Origin: UBA1801 sp035353395
Lineage (GTDB): Bacteria > Acidobacteriota > Holophagae > Holophagales > Holophagaceae
Direction: 5' to 3'
DNA: 16,989 nt
Assembly: GCA_035353395.1 (NCBI GenBank)
Contig: DAOPZL010000057.1
Span: 1 to 16,989, forward strand
Part shown: piece after piece, positions 14,477 to 16,989 of the stretch
How positions within the stretch are numbered: position 1 is the stretch's first letter
Layout of the letters: each line of letters starts with the position of its first letter
Made by a program: the position numbers and the translations under genes
The notes under the pieces: generated by a model
The model's database searches: none
Told to the model about the DNA's origin: nothing
Seen by the model: the letters and a program-made list of their open reading frames with translations, nothing else

Positions 14477-14851
14477 ATGAAGACCCTCAGCGTTTCCAGC
14501 GCCCCGGCCGCCATCGGCCCATATGCCCAGGCCACGATCGTGGGCAGCCTGCTGTTCACCTCCGGCCAGATTCCCCTCGTGCCCGGCACCGGCACCCTCG
14601 TGTCCGGTCCCATCGAAGCGCAGACCGAGCAGGTGATCCGGAATCTCTCCGCCATCCTGGGCGCCGCCGGGACGAACTGGTCCCGGGTAATCAAGACCAC
14701 CGTCTTCCTGACGGACCTCGGGGACTTCCAGGCCTTCAACCAGGTCTACGAGCGGCTGCTGGACGGCGCCAAGCCCGCCCGGAGCACCGTCCAGGTGGCG
14801 GCGCTGCCCAAGGGCGCCAAGGTCGAGATCGAACTCGTCGCGGAACTCTGA
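14477..14851 (+). CDS. RidA-family enamine/imine deaminase
   Basis: A 124-residue protein of the RidA (YjgF/YER057c/UK114) family, which forms cytoplasmic trimers and hydrolyses reactive enamines/imines released by PLP enzymes to keto acids and ammonia. It has IGPYAQA (13-19), LLFTSGQIPLVPGTG (25-39), KTTVFLTDLGDFQAFNQVYE (73-92) and ARSTVQVAALPKGAKVEIE (101-119), with the key arginine R102 and the glutamates E118/E120. The usual active-site composition is intact, so activity is expected. AGGAG lies just before ATG 14477, 13 bases after the racemase stop, implying a shared message. It probably detoxifies or channels intermediates from amino acids handled by the operon. Confidence 0.93.
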   Translation: MKTLSVSSAPAAIGPYAQATIVGSLLFTSGQIPLVPGTGTLVSGPIEAQTEQVIRNLSAILGAAGTNWSRVIKTTVFLTDLGDFQAFNQVYERLLDGAKPARSTVQVAALPKGAKVEIELVAEL

Positions 14852-14890
14852 CCAGCCTCATCTTCCACTTGGACAACGCCGTCTCGTCCC

Positions 14891-14945
14891 CTTCATCCCC
14901 GTTAAATCTTAAAAAAATCAATTAACCGGGATGACGGGGATGAAG
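14891..14945. terminator. hairpin repeat at the end of the amino-acid operon
   Basis: TCATCCCCGTTAA (14893-14905) pairs with TTAACCGGGATGA (14922-14934) with one mismatch across a loop with seven A residues. An alternative perfect 11-bp pairing joins CTTCATCCCCG (14891-14901) to CGGGGATGAAG (14935-14945). No T run follows on the plus strand, so it may be a factor-assisted terminator or a dispersed intergenic repeat. Its two mutually exclusive foldings are unusual. Confidence 0.4.
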
Positions 14946-15178
14946 AGGACCAAGGCGGGTTGGGCCCGGATCTGCCGAACGGTCCAGGATGGCGTGTCGC
15001 TGCGGGATCGTCGCCCCTTCCACTCCGCTTTCGCCTCGCGGGGATATCCATTCCGGGAAAAGACATGATGCAGACATGATCGTGCTGTACTATCAGCCAC
15101 ATGCATCGAAAACGGGAACTTGAGGCATCTACCAGAGAAGATCTTCCGAAAGAAACGGGCTCCGTCTCCGTTTCTTGC

Positions 15179-16102
15179 ATGCGCCCTATCGGACACGCCG
15201 TCCTGCTGTGCCTCTTCTCCCTGCTGCTCGCCTCGTGCGGGGGCGGAGGAGGCGGGGGCAACGGACAGGACACGGGCGACCTGCCCGAAGCACCTTACAA
15301 GGTCCACGACCTGCTCCTCGCGCCTGCCTCGACCGGCGTGTACGTCGCGGCCCATCGCGGCGCCCACGCCAGCTTTCCGGAGAACTCCCTCGCGGCGATC
15401 CGCGAGGCGGCCCGGCTGGGCGCAGATTTCGCGGAAGTCGACGTCCGCCTGACGAAGGACGAGGCCCTCGTGCTCATGCACGACGAGAGCCTGTCCCGGA
15501 CGACCGGCGTCGATGCGGATGTCAGCTCCCTGACCTATGCGCAGATCCAGGACCAGACGCTCCTGGGAAGCGACTCCTCCAACCCTGAGACGCTGAGGGT
15601 GCCGACGTTCGCCGAGGCGGAAGCCCTGGCGCGCGAACTGGGCATCATGCTCTACGTCGACATGAAGACGGCCCGCGTGGACCTCGTCGCGGACGCCGTC
15701 AAGGCCGGTGCCTACTACGAGGTGTCCCTGCTGCACGCCACGCCGGATCAGGCCTCGCAGCTTCACGCGAGGGATCCGCAGCTCCTCCTCATGCCGAGGC
15801 TGCAGACCCTCGCCGAGCTGAATACGATCATCGCGGCCTTGCCGGAGACCAGGATCGTCCAGCTCGGCCAGGACCTGCCCGATGCCGGATTCCGCGCCGC
15901 CTTCTGCGCCGCCGCCCGGGACGCGGGCATCAAGGTCCAGCAGAACGTCCTGGATATCAGCGGGGATCTGGCCGCCTCCCTGGGGAACTACAGCGTGTGG
16001 AAGGGGTTCGTGGACGCCGGCGTATGGCTGCTCCAGACCGACAAACCCGCGCTGCTGGTCCCCAAGGCCCGCAAATTCAGGCTGACCGGCCAATTCCCTT
16101 GA
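15179..16102 (+). CDS. lipoprotein glycerophosphodiester phosphodiesterase
   Basis: A 307-residue GDPD-family enzyme expected to hydrolyse glycerophosphodiesters to glycerol-3-phosphate and an alcohol. Residues 1-20 are a lipoprotein signal with lipobox LASC, so Cys20 is lipidated and the enzyme is anchored in the envelope; a run of seven glycines follows as a flexible tether. The catalytic barrel starts with AAHRGAHASFPENSLAAI (57-74; H59, R60, E68, N69), then ADFAEVDVRLTKD (E86, D88) and VLMHDESLSRTTG (H101). The usual ExK of strand 3 is DMK. It ends with QTDKPALL, as in the family. ATG 15179 is chosen because it starts the signal peptide; an upstream ATG at 15101 would add 26 polar residues. 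Ribosome site weak. It stands apart from the RidA operon. Confidence 0.87.
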   Translation: MRPIGHAVLLCLFSLLLASCGGGGGGGNGQDTGDLPEAPYKVHDLLLAPASTGVYVAAHRGAHASFPENSLAAIREAARLGADFAEVDVRLTKDEALVLMHDESLSRTTGVDADVSSLTYAQIQDQTLLGSDSSNPETLRVPTFAEAEALARELGIMLYVDMKTARVDLVADAVKAGAYYEVSLLHATPDQASQLHARDPQLLLMPRLQTLAELNTIIAALPETRIVQLGQDLPDAGFRAAFCAAARDAGIKVQQNVLDISGDLAASLGNYSVWKGFVDAGVWLLQTDKPALLVPKARKFRLTGQFP

Positions 16103-16118
16103 GGGCGGGATGAGGCGC

Positions 16119-16139
16119 CCCCGCCGCGGCGGGTCTTCC
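16119..16139 (+). terminator. GC hairpin after the phosphodiesterase gene
   Basis: CCCGCCGCGGCGGG (16120-16133) is a perfect palindrome that can fold as a 5-bp stem with a CGCG loop, 17 bases after the stop and followed by TCTTCC. It is a plausible but weak terminator because the T run is short. Confidence 0.35.
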
Positions 16140-16275
16140 GATGAACGGACCATCGGAGCCCCCCTCGGGAAAAGCTGCCAAGATTCTTGAATCATCGACT
16201 CCTCCGCTCCGCCTCCCCGCTCTCCGGCGGCAAGGGCGCGACCCAGGCATATCGGCTTCGTTCCTGCGTGTTCCC

Positions 16276-16989
16276 GTGACCCCCAGTCCGATCTCAACCC
16301 TCACTCCCGGCGGCGAATTCTCGAACCGAGGGGAGGAGACGGCCTACCGGGTCCAGCTGCTCCCGGATTTCCGGCGACAGCTCCGCCTCGTCTTCCTGTG
16401 CGCGGCCCTCCTGAACGCCCTCTTCTTCCTCAGCGACTGGCGGTTTTTCGGACAGCCGCACTTCGCCGTCGCGGCGGTCTCGCGGTCGGCGATCGTCCTG
16501 CTCTCCCTGTTCTGCTTCGCGCGCATCGACGCGCTCCGCACCCCGGATCGCCTGGAGAAGGCCTGCCTCGCCTGGGGATTCCCGGTCGTCGCCGCGAGCG
16601 CGGGCCTGGTGCGGCCGCACACCGAGCTTTCGATGTTCGCCATCTGCATGCTGCCCGTCGTCTTCTACCTGGCCCTGCCCATCTCCTTCCGGGGGAGGGT
16701 GGCGCTCGGGCTCTCGTGCAGCGCGGCCACCCTGGGCTCCTTCATCGCGGGCAGCCCCCGGTCGGACATCAATCCGGGCCTGATCCTGTCCCTGGCGACC
16801 ATCAACACGGTCCTGGTCCTGGCCCAGGTCCGGATCAACCGCCTCCAGCGCCAGGCGTGGTCCGCGGCCCGGAAGGCCGAGGAGGCCAGCGCGACCCTCC
16901 AGACCCTGCTCCAGGCCGTGCCGGCGCCCCTGGTCGTCACGGCCCTGGAAGACGGCAGGCTCCTGGAGGCCAACGCGGCGGCCCGCGCG
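16276..16989 (+). CDS. membrane sensor protein with PAS-like domain (N-terminal part; cut by window end)
   Basis: An uninterrupted frame of 238 codons that runs off the window. It has about six hydrophobic helices (roughly residues 37-53, 63-82, 97-113, 121-139, 143-160 and 170-189). A short helical linker (RINRLQRQAWSAARKAEEAS) leads to the beginning of a PAS domain, LLQAVPAPLVVTALEDGRLL. This layout is that of membrane sensors ending in a GGDEF or histidine-kinase domain; which one is beyond the edge. GTG 16276 is used because third-position GC becomes gene-like from there; the frame is open up to an ATG at 16141, whose codons look non-coding. Neither start has a ribosome site. Confidence 0.7.
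   Translation, partial: MTPSPISTLTPGGEFSNRGEETAYRVQLLPDFRRQLRLVFLCAALLNALFFLSDWRFFGQPHFAVAAVSRSAIVLLSLFCFARIDALRTPDRLEKACLAWGFPVVAASAGLVRPHTELSMFAICMLPVVFYLALPISFRGRVALGLSCSAATLGSFIAGSPRSDINPGLILSLATINTVLVLAQVRINRLQRQAWSAARKAEEASATLQTLLQAVPAPLVVTALEDGRLLEANAAARA

Noticed and set aside
16141..16275. ATG 16141 as the start of the membrane sensor gene
   Set aside because: The frame is open, but codons between 16141 and 16275 lack the third-position GC bias seen after 16276, and the residues are not membrane or domain-like.

Overview
The window is mostly very GC-rich bacterial DNA with strongly GC-biased third codon positions, interrupted by one clearly AT-richer block at the left (about 77-1620). 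A periplasmic solute-binding protein with a Sec signal peptide, a lipoprotein with a classic lipobox and a sigma-54 activator all point to a Gram-negative-type bacterium. A member of the Acidobacteriota (Holophagae) would fit the style of the genes, but that is an impression and was not tested.

Left part (1-3760). The 3' end of an unidentified gene is followed by a clean terminator. Next comes a low-GC island carrying one exported amidohydrolase-2 family protein on the minus strand, with its own bidirectional terminator. From about 1620 to 2610 there is gene debris, including the C-terminal remnant of a DMT/EamA-type transporter. Then comes a compact two-gene minus-strand operon, DUF2239 followed by a GIY-YIG-like protein, with an 8-base start/stop overlap. 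It is driven by a promoter in which two copies of a palindrome around ACCCGGGT flank the -35 box and overlap the -10 box.

Middle (3760-7110). An MFS exporter-like gene (minus) is divergent from nudC (plus; NADH/NAD-cap pyrophosphatase). An AraC-type regulator (plus) follows nudC and is convergent, with only 4 bases between the two stop codons, with the sigma-54 regulator gene.

Right-centre (7110-14950) is the most coherent unit. A sigma-54 enhancer-binding regulator (minus) faces a plus-strand amino-acid operon: a periplasmic binding protein, two permeases, an ATPase, a divergent alanine-racemase-fold enzyme and a RidA-type imine deaminase. In the 0.8 kb between them lies a well-matched -24/-12 promoter (9561-9576) pointing at the operon, followed by a leader of roughly 390 nt. 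A 13-bp stem-loop separates the binding-protein gene from the first permease. Together this reads as a sigma-54-controlled system that imports an amino acid, interconverts its stereoisomers and clears reactive enamine/imine by-products. The substrate is not identifiable from the sequence; the racemase lacks the usual Met-Asp substrate loop of alanine racemase, so alanine should not be assumed.

Right end (14950-16989). A lipoprotein glycerophosphodiester phosphodiesterase is followed by the N-terminal part of a six-helix membrane sensor protein whose PAS-like domain is cut by the window edge. No tRNA, rRNA, CRISPR array or intact insertion sequence was seen.
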